Shown: positions 24,871-34,017 of the stretch, piece after piece | Numbering within the stretch: position 1 is the stretch's first letter | Layout: each line of letters starts with the position of its first letter | Assembly: GCA_017694945.1 (NCBI GenBank) | Contig: JADIMA010000016.1 | Coordinates: 1 to 64,000 of the forward strand | Direction: 5' to 3' | From: Candidatus Merdivivens pullicola | Lineage (GTDB): Bacteria; Bacteroidota; Bacteroidia; Bacteroidales; UBA932 | DNA: 64,000 bases | Translations under genes and position numbers: made by a program | The notes under the pieces: model-generated | Databases searched by the model: none | Seen by the model: only the letters and a program-made list of their open reading frames with translations | Told to the model about the DNA's origin: nothing

Positions 24871-27162
24871 ATGGATAATAGCGGAAGCAGGATTCTAGAG
24901 GGGCTGAACGAGCAGCAGAAAAAAGCAGTCGAGTGCATCGAAGGCCCGGTTTTGATAATTGCCGGGGCGGGTTCCGGAAAGACACGGGTGCTGACAAACA
25001 GGATAGCGTATATGGTGGAATCGGGGGTGGCCCCCGAGTCCATCCTTGCTTTGACTTTTACGAAAAAGGCGGCAGGGGAGATGATGGAGAGGATCAGAGG
25101 GTTGATCGGCCGCCGGGCAAGGCGTATCTATATGGGTACTTTCCATAGCGTTTTCATAAAGTTCCTCCGTGAATATTATGAGCAGATAGGCTACCCGCAG
25201 GCCTTTACGATCTATGATACGAACGATTCCCGTAACGCCATCAAGGCTTGTGTCAAGGAACTCGGACTCGACGAGAAGATTTACAAGCCGGCCGAAGTGC
25301 TTTCACGCATATCCATGGCCAAGAACAACCTCGTTACGGCGTCGGCGTACAGAAACAATCCGCAGATAATCCAGAATGATTTTGCCGCAAGAAGGGGACA
25401 GATATGCGAGATTTATTCATTGTATGCCAGGAAGTGCAAGGCGTCCGGTGTCATGGATTTTGACGATATCCTGCTGAACATGAATATCCTGCTCCGTGAT
25501 TTCCCGGAAGCCCTCGACTCTTTGCGGGAGCGTTTCCGTTATATATTGGTTGACGAGTATCAGGATACCAACCATGCCCAGTACCGCATAATCAGCAAAC
25601 TTTCCAGCGAGAGCCGTAATATTTGTGTCGTAGGCGATGATTCACAGTCGATTTATGCTTTTCGCGGGGCAAGGGTGGAGAACATTCTGAATTTTAAAAA
25701 GGATTATCCCGACTGCAATACTTTCCGCCTGGAACAGAATTACCGTTCGACCCAGAACATCGTCAATGCGGCCAATTCATTGATAGAGAAAAACAAAGAG
25801 CGGATAGAAAAAAAGTGTTTTTCTTCCGGAGTGCCGGGTGAAAAACTGAAAGTCATAAAAGCGTTTACCGATCAGGAAGAGGCGATGCTCGTCGTTTCCT
25901 CGATAATAACGAAAAAAGCGGCGGAAGATGCCGCATTCAGGGATTTCGCAGTACTTTACAGGACAAATGGGCAGTCGCGAACGCTTGAAGAAGCGTTAAG
26001 GAGAAGGAACATACCTTATAAAGTATATTCCGGCCATTCGTTTTATGACAGGGAAGAAGTGAAAAACGTCCTTGCGTATTTTAAATTGGCAGTTAATCCT
26101 TCCGATGACGAGTCCCTTAAGCGTATAATCAATGTTCCGGCAAGAGGCATCGGGCCGACCTCCATGTCTATGCTGGCCGCCGCCGCTTCGTCAAACGGTA
26201 CGACCTTGTGGAATACCATAGTCTCCGGAGATTTGGCATCGTGCGGTCTCAAGCCCGCTGCAATCAAGCGTCTGGGGGATTTTGTGAACCTTATGTCGTC
26301 TTTCATCGCTTCGGCCCGGACGGCTGATGCGGCGTCCATTGCCAGGTCTCTGGTGCTTGCCACGGGGATATATTCCATGTACAAGGAGGACAAGAGCATG
26401 GAAGGCCAGGGAAAACTTGAAAACGTTGACGAACTTCTCAACGGAGTCGATGTTTTTGTGGAGGAAGAGGCAAATACCCGAAGCGAACTTTATCAAATCG
26501 AGCATGACGGCCTGCTTCCGCCCGAGACTCCGCTTGTGACCCTTTCGGATTTTCTTGAAAACGTGTCGCTTTTAAGTAATGTGGATTCGGAATCCGACGG
26601 CGAAACGCCGAAGGACAGCGTGGCCCTCATGACTGTTCATTCTGCAAAAGGTCTGGAGTTCCCGTATGTATATATAGTAGGTCTGGAGGAAAACCTTTTC
26701 CCTTCTTCGGCAGGCGGCATGCTGTCGGAGCGTGAAATAGAAGAGGAAAGGCGTCTGTGCTATGTAGCCATAACCAGGGCCGAGAAGTCGGTGACTCTGT
26801 CTTATGCTTCGTCCCGTTCAAAATACGGCCAGCATGTGAGCAACCCTCCAAGCCGTTTTATCCGCGAAATAGATCCTGAATTCATTTCGGATTCGGCGAT
26901 TGCGGCCAGAAAGGCTCCGGTTGCCCGGAATTTCACTCCTGTCCGTAAAACGGATAGCGGAATGGCGATTGCCGGTGCGGATTTTGTCCCCGATCCGGTT
27001 TCTTCCCTTTCCGAAGGCGCAAGGGTGGAACACAGCCGTTTCGGTTATGGAGTCGTCCTCCGTCTGGAGGGGGCCGGAAATGATGCGAAGGCAGTAGTCC
27101 GTTTCGATCAGTTCGGGGAAAAAACCCTGTTGCTGAAATTTGCAAAACTACGGGTGGTTTAA
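24871..27162 (+). CDS. UvrD/PcrA/Rep-type superfamily 1 DNA helicase
   Basis: 763 residues from ATG 24871. The motifs run in order: LNEQQKKAV (Q motif), AGAGSGKT (Walker A, 31-38), ALTFTKKAAGEMMERI (Ia), ILVDEYQDTN (Walker B), VGDDSQSIYAFRGA (III), LEQNYRS (IV), VALMTVHSAKGLEFPYVYIVGLEE (V) and RRLCYVAITRAE (VI). The C-terminal tail (FGYGVVLRLEGAGNDAKAVVRFDQFGEKTLLLKFAKLRV) is the short PcrA/UvrD Tudor-like domain that binds RNA polymerase. It acts in nucleotide excision repair and replication-fork clearing. The reading frame stays open far upstream over nqrA, but that part is antisense. Confidence 0.96.
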   Translation: MDNSGSRILEGLNEQQKKAVECIEGPVLIIAGAGSGKTRVLTNRIAYMVESGVAPESILALTFTKKAAGEMMERIRGLIGRRARRIYMGTFHSVFIKFLREYYEQIGYPQAFTIYDTNDSRNAIKACVKELGLDEKIYKPAEVLSRISMAKNNLVTASAYRNNPQIIQNDFAARRGQICEIYSLYARKCKASGVMDFDDILLNMNILLRDFPEALDSLRERFRYILVDEYQDTNHAQYRIISKLSSESRNICVVGDDSQSIYAFRGARVENILNFKKDYPDCNTFRLEQNYRSTQNIVNAANSLIEKNKERIEKKCFSSGVPGEKLKVIKAFTDQEEAMLVVSSIITKKAAEDAAFRDFAVLYRTNGQSRTLEEALRRRNIPYKVYSGHSFYDREEVKNVLAYFKLAVNPSDDESLKRIINVPARGIGPTSMSMLAAAASSNGTTLWNTIVSGDLASCGLKPAAIKRLGDFVNLMSSFIASARTADAASIARSLVLATGIYSMYKEDKSMEGQGKLENVDELLNGVDVFVEEEANTRSELYQIEHDGLLPPETPLVTLSDFLENVSLLSNVDSESDGETPKDSVALMTVHSAKGLEFPYVYIVGLEENLFPSSAGGMLSEREIEEERRLCYVAITRAEKSVTLSYASSRSKYGQHVSNPPSRFIREIDPEFISDSAIAARKAPVARNFTPVRKTDSGMAIAGADFVPDPVSSLSEGARVEHSRFGYGVVLRLEGAGNDAKAVVRFDQFGEKTLLLKFAKLRVV

Positions 27163-27257
27163 GAAACGGATTCGGGAATTTTCGCCACAATCTGCCGCAT
27201 TTTTTTTAAGTGGGGATGTTTTATGTTTTTTTGACGGTTTGTGGCGGATAGATGCGG

Positions 27258-27291
27258 TATATTTGCCGGGCGGTGTGGGCTGTCCGGCAAA
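27258..27291 (+). promoter_or_regulatory. -7 box overlapping a GC-rich hairpin
   Basis: TATATTTG at 27258-27265 is a perfect -7 box for the next gene. TTTGCCGG (27262-27269) and CCGGCAAA (27284-27291) form a stem followed by T7, so the same bases could terminate helicase transcripts. Confidence 0.5.
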
Positions 27292-27302
27292 ATTTTTTTG
27301 AA

Positions 27303-28373
27303 ATGAAAAATCTGTTTTTACCAATTGTCGTCATGTCATTATGCTTTGCTGCCGTTTCCTGCGAACAGGAAAGGATTCCCGAAGGTTATGCAACCCTCGT
27401 TTTCAGATTCGGTGAGTTTTTCAGTCCTGAAACCCGGGCCGAAACCCTGGTGCTGCCCGATACCAATGACTTCATACTGTATCTTTCGGACGCTTCCGGC
27501 GAATATGTCTATTCGGGCTTTTATGGCGATAAGCCGGAAAAGTTCGATCTGGCTCCGGGCAGTTATACGGCAAAAGTCATTTCAAGAGAGTTCAATGTCC
27601 CTGCATTCGGCACTCCGCAGTTCGGGGACGAGGTGTGTTTCATTCTTGAGTCCGGTGAAGAGGCTTCAGTCCGGTTCGGATGCACTCAGATGAATTCCGG
27701 GGTAAGGCTGCTGATAAGCGACGCCTTTATCACCGATTATGACGGGGGAGTGATTTTCCTTACTTCGGCTGACGGAAGGCTCATGTATTCGTATAACGAA
27801 AAAAGAATAGCATATTTCAATCCCGGCGCGGTATCATTGAAATTCCTGTATGACGGTATTGAGAATACCCTGTTTACCAAGATGCTTGATGCACGGGAGA
27901 TATTGACGGTCAATCTGGATGCTTCTGGAGGCGATGGAGAGACCGACCGGGCGGGGATTTCAATCTCGGTGGATACTTCGAGGGTGTGGAATGATTTTAA
28001 CTATTCTTTCGGAGGTGACAGGGGAGGCAGTATAGAGGATGCGCTTACCGTAGATGAGGCAAGGGGTCGCGCAGGAGAGAAGGATTTGTGGGTGTGCGGT
28101 TATATAGTAGGCGGAGATCTTACTTCTTCCGACATCAGTTTTTCGGCTCCTTTCCATTCATACACCAATATCGCAATTGCATCATCACGCACGGTAAGGG
28201 ACAGGGACGAGTGCCTTTCAGTATCCCTGCCTGTCGGCGAGGTGCGCGACGGGCTGAATCTTGTCGATAATCCCGGCATGCTGGGAAAACGGGTTTATCT
28301 GAAAGGGAACATAGTCGCTTCGTATTTCGGTCTTGTTGGCGTGAAAGATATTTCGGAATATGAAGTGAGGTAA
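27303..28373 (+). CDS. DUF4493/DUF6359-like lipoprotein
   Basis: 356 residues from ATG 27303; a start at 27252 lies upstream of the -7 box and is rejected. The lipoprotein signal peptide ends AAVSC (Cys20). The first part (about 25-225) resembles DUF4493: FILYLSDASGEYVYSGFYGDKPEKFDLAPGSYTAKVIS and a DYDGGVIFLTS strand pattern. The end (about 260-355) resembles the DUF6359 OB-like module: ALTVDEARGRAGEKDLWVCGYIVGG, then VYLKGNIVASYFGLVGVKDISEYEV. Both modules are typical of Bacteroidales surface or periplasmic proteins of unknown function. Confidence 0.7.
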   Translation: MKNLFLPIVVMSLCFAAVSCEQERIPEGYATLVFRFGEFFSPETRAETLVLPDTNDFILYLSDASGEYVYSGFYGDKPEKFDLAPGSYTAKVISREFNVPAFGTPQFGDEVCFILESGEEASVRFGCTQMNSGVRLLISDAFITDYDGGVIFLTSADGRLMYSYNEKRIAYFNPGAVSLKFLYDGIENTLFTKMLDAREILTVNLDASGGDGETDRAGISISVDTSRVWNDFNYSFGGDRGGSIEDALTVDEARGRAGEKDLWVCGYIVGGDLTSSDISFSAPFHSYTNIAIASSRTVRDRDECLSVSLPVGEVRDGLNLVDNPGMLGKRVYLKGNIVASYFGLVGVKDISEYEVR

Positions 28374-28386
28374 AGGTATTTTTTCA

Positions 28387-28394
28387 TATCTTTG
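28387..28394 (+). promoter_or_regulatory. -7 box of the DUF4290-ftsK-lolA operon
   Basis: TATCTTTG, 24 bases before the ATG at 28419 and directly after the preceding gene. Confidence 0.55.
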
Positions 28395-28418
28395 CCTTTT
28401 GGTATCAAATTGATTGAA

Positions 28419-29102
28419 ATGGAAAACAATATTGAAAATTCGGACTATAAAAAAGATTACAATACCAAAAGGGAAAGACTCGTTTTGCCGGAACACGGCC
28501 GTCATGTCCAGAAGATGCTGGAGCATGTCATGGAAATAGAAGATCCGGAAAAGAGGAAAGAGCAGTTGCAGTGCGTGGTGGACGTGATGCGTTCTCTTGA
28601 AGGGGTCGGCAAGGACAATCAGGAAGCCATTCAGAAACTATGGGATCATCTTCAGGTGATTTCCGGATACAGGCTGAAGGATGAAGACTCTCCGTTTCCG
28701 CTGCCGCACAAAGAGTCTGAGAACATGAGGCCTTCACCCATAGTGCGGAATGCCACTCCGATAAAAGCCACTCATTACGGGCGGAACATAGAAAGCATCA
28801 TCGACATGATTGCAAGCAAGCCTGATGATGATGCAAGGACTGCGATGATACGTTCTCTGGCTATTTATATGAGGCAGCAGTATCTTATATGGAACAAGGA
28901 CAGCGTGGCGGATGAAACCATATTCAGAGACATAGAGCGGATGTCCGGCGGAAGGATCAAAGTTCCGGAGGACATGGTATTGACGAAAATATCCGCAGAT
29001 GCGGTATTTTCACGTCCTGGCGCCGTTCAGCCTAACAAAAAGAAGAATCTTCCCAATCAGAAGAAGGGCAAGCAGTTGAACAACAGAAGGAGAAACGCTT
29101 AG
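28419..29102 (+). CDS. DUF4290 family protein
   Basis: 227 residues of a Bacteroidetes-specific family: YNTKRERLVLPEHGRHVQKMLEHVMEIEDPEKRKEQLQCVVDVM, WDHLQVISGYRLKDEDSPFPLP and a Lys-rich C-terminus (KKKNLPNQKKGKQLNNRRR) probably contacting nucleic acid or membrane. It is soluble, with no signal peptide. It lies five bases before ftsK, and co-transcription suggests a role near division or chromosome segregation, which is inference only. Confidence 0.85.
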   Translation: MENNIENSDYKKDYNTKRERLVLPEHGRHVQKMLEHVMEIEDPEKRKEQLQCVVDVMRSLEGVGKDNQEAIQKLWDHLQVISGYRLKDEDSPFPLPHKESENMRPSPIVRNATPIKATHYGRNIESIIDMIASKPDDDARTAMIRSLAIYMRQQYLIWNKDSVADETIFRDIERMSGGRIKVPEDMVLTKISADAVFSRPGAVQPNKKKNLPNQKKGKQLNNRRRNA

Positions 29103-29107
29103 ACGAA

Positions 29108-31528
29108 ATGGCGGATAGGAAGAAAAAAAATAGCGGTAAAAAAACCGTCCGCGGGAAGTCTGTTTCCGGTAAAAAACGTAAAAACAGGGAACTCGCTTTA
29201 CGCCGTAGGAAGATAGCGCGCAATGTCGCAGGAATCATTTTGGGCATAGTTGCGTTATATACTCTTGTATCCATAATCTCTTATATGTTTACATGGACTG
29301 CCGACCAGAGTCTTGTAAATTCGGCATCCGATACAGTTGCCAGGAACAGCGGAGGCCGCCTCGGCTTCAAATGGGCGCGTCTGCTTGTTACTGACATGCT
29401 CGGCATAGGTTCGTTTGCAGTAGTGGGGATACTTTGCGCGGCATCATTGAAGTGCCTGAGGGTAAGGATCAGGTTTGTGCGGATTTTTTTCATCGCGCTT
29501 TTCGGAGGAATACTCCTTTCTTTGGTATCGTCTTATATTTCCGGACTATTCGGGGTCTCGACTGTTTTCGGCGAGGGAATAGGCGGGGCTTACGGTACTT
29601 CCATAATAGATGTCATGAAGGTTTCCATGGGGCCGGTGGGTACGGTCGCTGTCCTGCTGGCTGTGACTATTCTGTTCCTTTTGTTTTCCAGCAGCAGATT
29701 CGCTTCATGGATATCTTCGCTCGGCGACCGCAAGCAGTCCGGGCCGGAAGGGATAGTGGAAGATGATGCGGATGAAGACGAGGGTCTTTTGACGGAAAAT
29801 GATCCGGATGAAGTCTGCTGCCGTGATGAGGCGGAGCCGGACGAGGGAACGGAGTGTCCTGAAGACGATGAAGAAACTGAAAAGTATCCTGATGAAGAGG
29901 ATATGGATACCGGCGACGATGAACCAGAAGATGAAAATGAAGATTGCGGGGATGATGCCGGAATCGCTGAAATCAATGTAGAGGAAATAAAGATACAAGA
30001 AGGGAGCGATGTACCAGAAGGAACTGTGTCGGAGAAATACGATCCCCGCCTTGATCTTCCGCATTACCGTTTCCCGGGCCTGGAACTTCTGAATGATTAC
30101 AGCGACCAGTGGTATGACATATCACAGGCCGAACTCCAGAGGAACAACATGAAGATTACCGCCGCCCTTGCGGAGTACAAGATACAGATTCAGAGCATTT
30201 CGGCCAGAAAAGGCCCTACAGTCACTCTTTATGAAATAGTGCCTGCCCCGGGTACGAAAGTGGCTCAAATCAAGAGGGTGGAAGAAGACATAGCCCGTTC
30301 GATCGGCGTTACGGGAGTAAGGGTTATCACCCTGTTGAACACGATAGGCATAGAAGTTCCTAACGACAGGCCGAGCACGGTTCCGATGAAGTCCCTGCTC
30401 AACGATCCCCAGTTCAGGAAAAACGATTTCGAATTGCCGGTGGTGCTGGGCTATACGATATCGCAGCAAATCCTGGCTTTTGACCTGACCAAGGCCCCTC
30501 ATTTGCTTGTGGCGGGTGCGACTGGCATGGGCAAGTCCGTGGGGCTTAATGTAATACTTACTTCGCTGCTTTATTCGAAACATCCGGCTGAACTGAAGTT
30601 CGTGCTTATAGATCCGAAGAGGGTGGAACTGTCCATTTATGGCAGCATAAAGAATCATTTTCTCGCTTCTCTGCCGGACGAGGAAAAGCCCATCCTTACC
30701 GATACTTCAAAAGTAGTGAGGACTTTGAAGTCGCTGTGTGTCGAAATGGAGCAAAGGTACGAGCTGCTTGAAAAGGCGCATGAAAGGAACATAAAGGGAT
30801 ATAACGGTCGTTTTCTCAACCGTCAACTGAATCCTAACAACGGACACAAGTTCCTTCCGTACATCGTTGTGGTGATAGATGAGTTCGCCGATCTTCTTTA
30901 TACGGCCGGTAAGGAAATCGAAGAACCGATATCGAGGCTTGCAGCAAAGGCAAGGGCTGTCGGCATTCATCTCATCATAGCCACGCAGAGGCCTACTACG
31001 GATGTCATCACGGGTACGATAAAGGCCAATTTCCCTTCAAGGATTGCCTTCAAGGTGTTCAGCGGTACGGATTCAAGGACTATTCTGGACGAAGTGGGGG
31101 CGCAGAAACTGATAGGGCGCGGAGACATGCTTGTGATGATTGCCGGGAAGGATATATGCAGGGCGCAGTGCGCCTTTGTAGATACGGAAGAAATACTCGG
31201 GATAAACAACTTCATCGGGAGCCAGCAGGGCTATCTTTCACAGTATTATCTTCCTGAGTGCGATGATGACGAGGAGGTCGTAGGGCCGATAGACCTTGAT
31301 AAAAGGGATGTGCTGTTCGATGAAGCAGCCCGGCTTATTGTCGCAAACCAGCAAGGGTCGGCTTCTCTTTTGCAACGTAAAATGGAGATCGGATACAATC
31401 GCGCAGGAAGGCTGATAGACCAGTTGGAGGCGGCCGGCATAGTAGGGCCTAACGAAGGGTCGAAGGCAAGGAAGGTGCTGGTGACGGATTTCGACCAACT
31501 GGACAACCTGCTCAAGAATTTAAGTTGA
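29108..31528 (+). CDS. ftsK: FtsK/SpoIIIE DNA translocase
   Basis: 806 residues. A basic start (1-38) is followed by four membrane helices (about 41-62, 95-116, 124-145, 175-195) and a very acidic linker (217-310, mostly Asp/Glu). Then come the alpha domain, the RecA-like motor with Walker A GATGMGKS (470-477) and Walker B IVVVIDEFADLL, and the winged-helix gamma domain (about 740-806, ARLIVANQQGSASLLQRKMEIGYNRAGRLIDQLE) that reads polar KOPS-type sites. It pumps chromosome termini through the closing septum and activates dimer resolution. It is shorter than E. coli FtsK because the linker is short. Confidence 0.97.
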   Translation: MADRKKKNSGKKTVRGKSVSGKKRKNRELALRRRKIARNVAGIILGIVALYTLVSIISYMFTWTADQSLVNSASDTVARNSGGRLGFKWARLLVTDMLGIGSFAVVGILCAASLKCLRVRIRFVRIFFIALFGGILLSLVSSYISGLFGVSTVFGEGIGGAYGTSIIDVMKVSMGPVGTVAVLLAVTILFLLFSSSRFASWISSLGDRKQSGPEGIVEDDADEDEGLLTENDPDEVCCRDEAEPDEGTECPEDDEETEKYPDEEDMDTGDDEPEDENEDCGDDAGIAEINVEEIKIQEGSDVPEGTVSEKYDPRLDLPHYRFPGLELLNDYSDQWYDISQAELQRNNMKITAALAEYKIQIQSISARKGPTVTLYEIVPAPGTKVAQIKRVEEDIARSIGVTGVRVITLLNTIGIEVPNDRPSTVPMKSLLNDPQFRKNDFELPVVLGYTISQQILAFDLTKAPHLLVAGATGMGKSVGLNVILTSLLYSKHPAELKFVLIDPKRVELSIYGSIKNHFLASLPDEEKPILTDTSKVVRTLKSLCVEMEQRYELLEKAHERNIKGYNGRFLNRQLNPNNGHKFLPYIVVVIDEFADLLYTAGKEIEEPISRLAAKARAVGIHLIIATQRPTTDVITGTIKANFPSRIAFKVFSGTDSRTILDEVGAQKLIGRGDMLVMIAGKDICRAQCAFVDTEEILGINNFIGSQQGYLSQYYLPECDDDEEVVGPIDLDKRDVLFDEAARLIVANQQGSASLLQRKMEIGYNRAGRLIDQLEAAGIVGPNEGSKARKVLVTDFDQLDNLLKNLS

Positions 31529-31542
31529 TAGCCGCTGCAAAT

Positions 31543-32199
31543 ATGTTCAGAGTGTTTATTCTTGTTGTTTTTGCGATTATTTGCGCACCTTTCACTGCAA
31601 TGGCGGAGGGCGGCGGCCCTTTCGGGATTTTTCTTTCTGAAATCACACGGCTTAAAGAAAATCCCCAGGGGCGGATCAGCGCATCGGGAACCATGCGGAT
31701 AAAGGAGGGCAAGTATTCGGGCTTGTCGGAGTTCGTAATTGAAACGGGATGCGGCGGTTATCGTGTGAAAAGCGGTAAAAATGAACTTTTGAATGACGGC
31801 GAGTTCAATTATATTGTTGACAGTTCTTCCAGGGAAGTGACAATAACGTTTTTCGATAGCGGCAGCCGTTCGGTGCTGGCCAATCCCCTGGCGCTGCTTT
31901 TTGAATTGCCGGAAGGGTTTGACATAGTGAAAGAAGAAGTGTCTGAAGACGGTTATGAAGTTTCCCTTGTCCCTGCTACAAAAGATACTGGTCTGTCTTT
32001 TTTGAACCTGACGATCGCTCCCGACGGGAAGAGCCTGTCGGCATTGGGTTTTGAAGTATTGTACGATTCGTCGAAAACGGTTGTCAGCATAGACGTTGAC
32101 AGTTTTTCATTCTCCGGCTCTGCGCCCGGAAGTGAAGATTTTACTCCGGATCTGGTCTCATTGGAAGAGGAGGGCTATTTCATCAATGATTTGCGGTGA
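31543..32199 (+). CDS. LolA-like lipoprotein carrier protein
   Basis: 218 residues from ATG 31543; a TTG at 31525 overlapping the ftsK stop is an alternative start. The signal peptide (MFRVFILVVFAIICAPFTAMA) has no lipobox. The rest has the LolA-type pattern: ISASGTMRIKEGKYSGLSEFVIETGCGG, a KNELLNDGEFNYIVDSSSREVTI strand series, then LTIAPDGKSLSALGFEVLYDSSKTVVSIDVDSFSFS. LolA proteins shuttle lipoproteins across the periplasm, and a LolA-like gene after ftsK is a common Bacteroidetes order. Confidence 0.75.
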   Translation: MFRVFILVVFAIICAPFTAMAEGGGPFGIFLSEITRLKENPQGRISASGTMRIKEGKYSGLSEFVIETGCGGYRVKSGKNELLNDGEFNYIVDSSSREVTITFFDSGSRSVLANPLALLFELPEGFDIVKEEVSEDGYEVSLVPATKDTGLSFLNLTIAPDGKSLSALGFEVLYDSSKTVVSIDVDSFSFSGSAPGSEDFTPDLVSLEEEGYFINDLR

Positions 32200-32231
32200 C
32201 GGGTTTTCCGGACGAGTTCCGGAACAGCCTT

Positions 32232-32852
32232 TCAAATGATTTTCGCCCTTTTGAATACTTCCACTATCGAGGGGTAGGTGTTTGACAGGAACTGCGGCAG
32301 CGAACTTGCTGCAATCCATGCGGCTTTGGTGATGTCTTCTTCCGTCTGTGGAATCAGTTCTACCGGCGCGGTGTAGTCCATGTGGTACCAGTATGTGTGT
32401 TTTAGGATGAGATCGCCCTGTCCTTTCCATCTGTAACAGTGGTGCGTTATGCAAATCGGCGCGCCGGCGATGATTTCGGTAAGGCCGGTTTCTTCGCGCA
32501 CTTCTCTCAGGGCCGTTGACTTTCTTTTTTCACCTTTTTCCCTTTTTCCTTTCGGCAGATCCCATACCCCGTTGCGGTATATCATGAGGAAGTCTCCCCG
32601 CCTGTTCTTCACGAGGCCTCCTCCGGCGTCGATTTCTGAAAAATGCCTGCATGTTTTCCTGAACAGTCTGTCCGGATCCGCAGAGGGAATGTACAGCCTT
32701 TTCAAATTGGTGTCTTTCTCAAAAAGGGATATTGTTTTTCCGATGCCCCCGTCTTTGTTGAGACGGAGTATTACTGCATTCGAATCTTCATAGTAAGGTT
32801 CATTCTCGCTGCAAATGCAGATGGAACGGTTTTCAAAATATATTCTGTACAT
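32232..32852 (-). CDS. NUDIX hydrolase
   Basis: 206 residues. The NUDIX box is complete: GKREKGEKRKSTALREVREETGL (G-x5-E-x7-REVxEExGL). Residues 1-70 form an extra N-terminal region, and the core follows GGGLVKNRRGDFLMIYRNGVWDLPKG. WYHMDYTAPVELIPQTEEDITKAAWI is the usual C-terminal part. It hydrolyses a nucleoside diphosphate linked to another moiety; the substrate is not predictable. It is divergent from pyrE, with a -7 box TATTTTTG on the minus strand at 32873-32880. Confidence 0.92.
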   Translation of the reverse strand: MYRIYFENRSICICSENEPYYEDSNAVILRLNKDGGIGKTISLFEKDTNLKRLYIPSADPDRLFRKTCRHFSEIDAGGGLVKNRRGDFLMIYRNGVWDLPKGKREKGEKRKSTALREVREETGLTEIIAGAPICITHHCYRWKGQGDLILKHTYWYHMDYTAPVELIPQTEEDITKAAWIAASSLPQFLSNTYPSIVEVFKRAKII

Positions 32853-32872
32853 TAATTTTCAATTTCAAGCCT

Positions 32873-32901
32873 CAAAAATACGAAACAATTTCTTATTTTT
32901 G
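32873..32901. promoter_or_regulatory. Divergent -7 boxes of the NUDIX gene and pyrE
   Basis: TATTTTTG on the minus strand at 32873-32880 and TATTTTTG on the plus strand at 32894-32901, 13 bases apart. Confidence 0.6.
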
Positions 32902-32930
32902 CAGAAGTTAAGTATTCGAGTTATATGATT

Positions 32931-33569
32931 ATGGAAAAGATTGAAAAAAAGGTGGCCGAGTCGCTGCTTGAAATCAAGGCGGTTACTTTGTCTCCCGAGA
33001 AACCTTACACATGGGCATCCGGTTGGAAGTCGCCCATATATTGCGATAACAGGAAGATTCTTTCATATCCACGGCTGAGGAAGGACATTGCAGGATGGAT
33101 GGCCGAGACTGTAAAGAGTAACTTTGCTGAAGCGGATGTAGTCGCCGGCGTGGCTACTGGTGCCATTGCAATAGGAATCATGGTTGCCGAGATACTTGAA
33201 AAGCCTTTCATATACGTAAGGCCGAAACCTAAAGATCATGGCACGGGTGCGATGATAGAAGGAGTGCTTCCCGAAGGTTCGAAAGTCGTAGTAGTGGAGG
33301 ATCTTATTTCAACAGGCTCGTCCTCATTGTCGGCAGTGGCCGCTTTGAGACATTCCGACGCCATAGTGTTGGGAATGGCTGCAATATTCAGTTATAACTT
33401 CCCGCAGGCCAGGGAGGCTTTTGAAAATGCCGATGTGGAGTTGCACACCCTTACCAATTACGATACGCTTCTTGACGCGGCAATGGCATGCGGATATATT
33501 AAAGAAGAGGATATGGATTTGTTGCGCGAATGGAGGTATTCGCCTGCAAGTTGGGGTAAAAATGAATAA
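32931..33569 (+). CDS. pyrE: Orotate phosphoribosyltransferase
   Basis: 212 residues from ATG 32931 (MEKIEKKVAESLLEIKAV); ATG 32925 is also possible. The PRPP-binding motif is VVVVEDLISTGSSS, with the catalytic loop region YVRPKPKDHGTGAMIEG and the substrate segment YTWASGWKSPIYCDNRK. It joins orotate to PRPP to make OMP in pyrimidine synthesis. It is the first gene of a tight run; the next gene starts inside it (8-base overlap). Confidence 0.97.
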   Translation: MEKIEKKVAESLLEIKAVTLSPEKPYTWASGWKSPIYCDNRKILSYPRLRKDIAGWMAETVKSNFAEADVVAGVATGAIAIGIMVAEILEKPFIYVRPKPKDHGTGAMIEGVLPEGSKVVVVEDLISTGSSSLSAVAALRHSDAIVLGMAAIFSYNFPQAREAFENADVELHTLTNYDTLLDAAMACGYIKEEDMDLLREWRYSPASWGKNE

Positions 33570-34017
33570 GAAGATTTCCAGCAAGCATGCGGTGGTGGCC
33601 AGGCGCCCGTATGAAATATACATGGCTTTCACCGACATGAGAAATTTTGTCAACTTCCTGCCCGAGAGCAAAAGGGAAGGCATAACTGCCGATTTTGATA
33701 CTATTTCCGGGTCTTTTCACGGAATCAGCCTTGGTGTAAGGGTGGTTTCAAGATCTCCGTATTCGCAGATAGATTTTGAAAGTACGGAGTCCCCCGTGAA
33801 TTTTTCTTTCAGGCTGCATTTCGATGAAGCCGAGGGCGGTGCTTCGACTGATTTTTACATTGATCTTGACGCGGAACTCAATGCCATGATGAATCTGATG
33901 ATTGGGGGCAAGTTGCGTGATGCGCTTGACAAGATAGTCGATGCCATGGCAAATGCCGCACAGGGAAAATTCCCCGAAGGCTTTAACCCGTCGGAATATG
34001 GGAACGGCGGTTTCTGA
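33562..34017 (+). CDS. SRPBCC-fold protein
   Basis: 151 residues, start ATG 33562 overlapping the pyrE stop by eight bases (ATGAATAA). ISSKHAVVARRPYEIYMAFTDMRNFVNFLP is the first helix-strand of an SRPBCC (START/Bet v1-like) fold, and the C-terminal helix follows IDLDAELNAMMNLMIGGKLRDALDKIVDAMANA. Such proteins bind hydrophobic ligands or act as cyclases. Its position in the pyrE-rRNA methylase run is conserved in some Bacteroidales as far as I recall, so an aromatic-polyketide role is not implied. Ligand unknown. Confidence 0.75.
   Translation: MNKKISSKHAVVARRPYEIYMAFTDMRNFVNFLPESKREGITADFDTISGSFHGISLGVRVVSRSPYSQIDFESTESPVNFSFRLHFDEAEGGASTDFYIDLDAELNAMMNLMIGGKLRDALDKIVDAMANAAQGKFPEGFNPSEYGNGGF

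Noticed and set aside
33562..34017. SRPBCC protein as a polyketide cyclase of the aryl module
   Set aside because: It is embedded between pyrE and an rRNA methylase, overlapping both, and is separated from the lyase by two unrelated genes; there is no direct evidence for cyclase activity.
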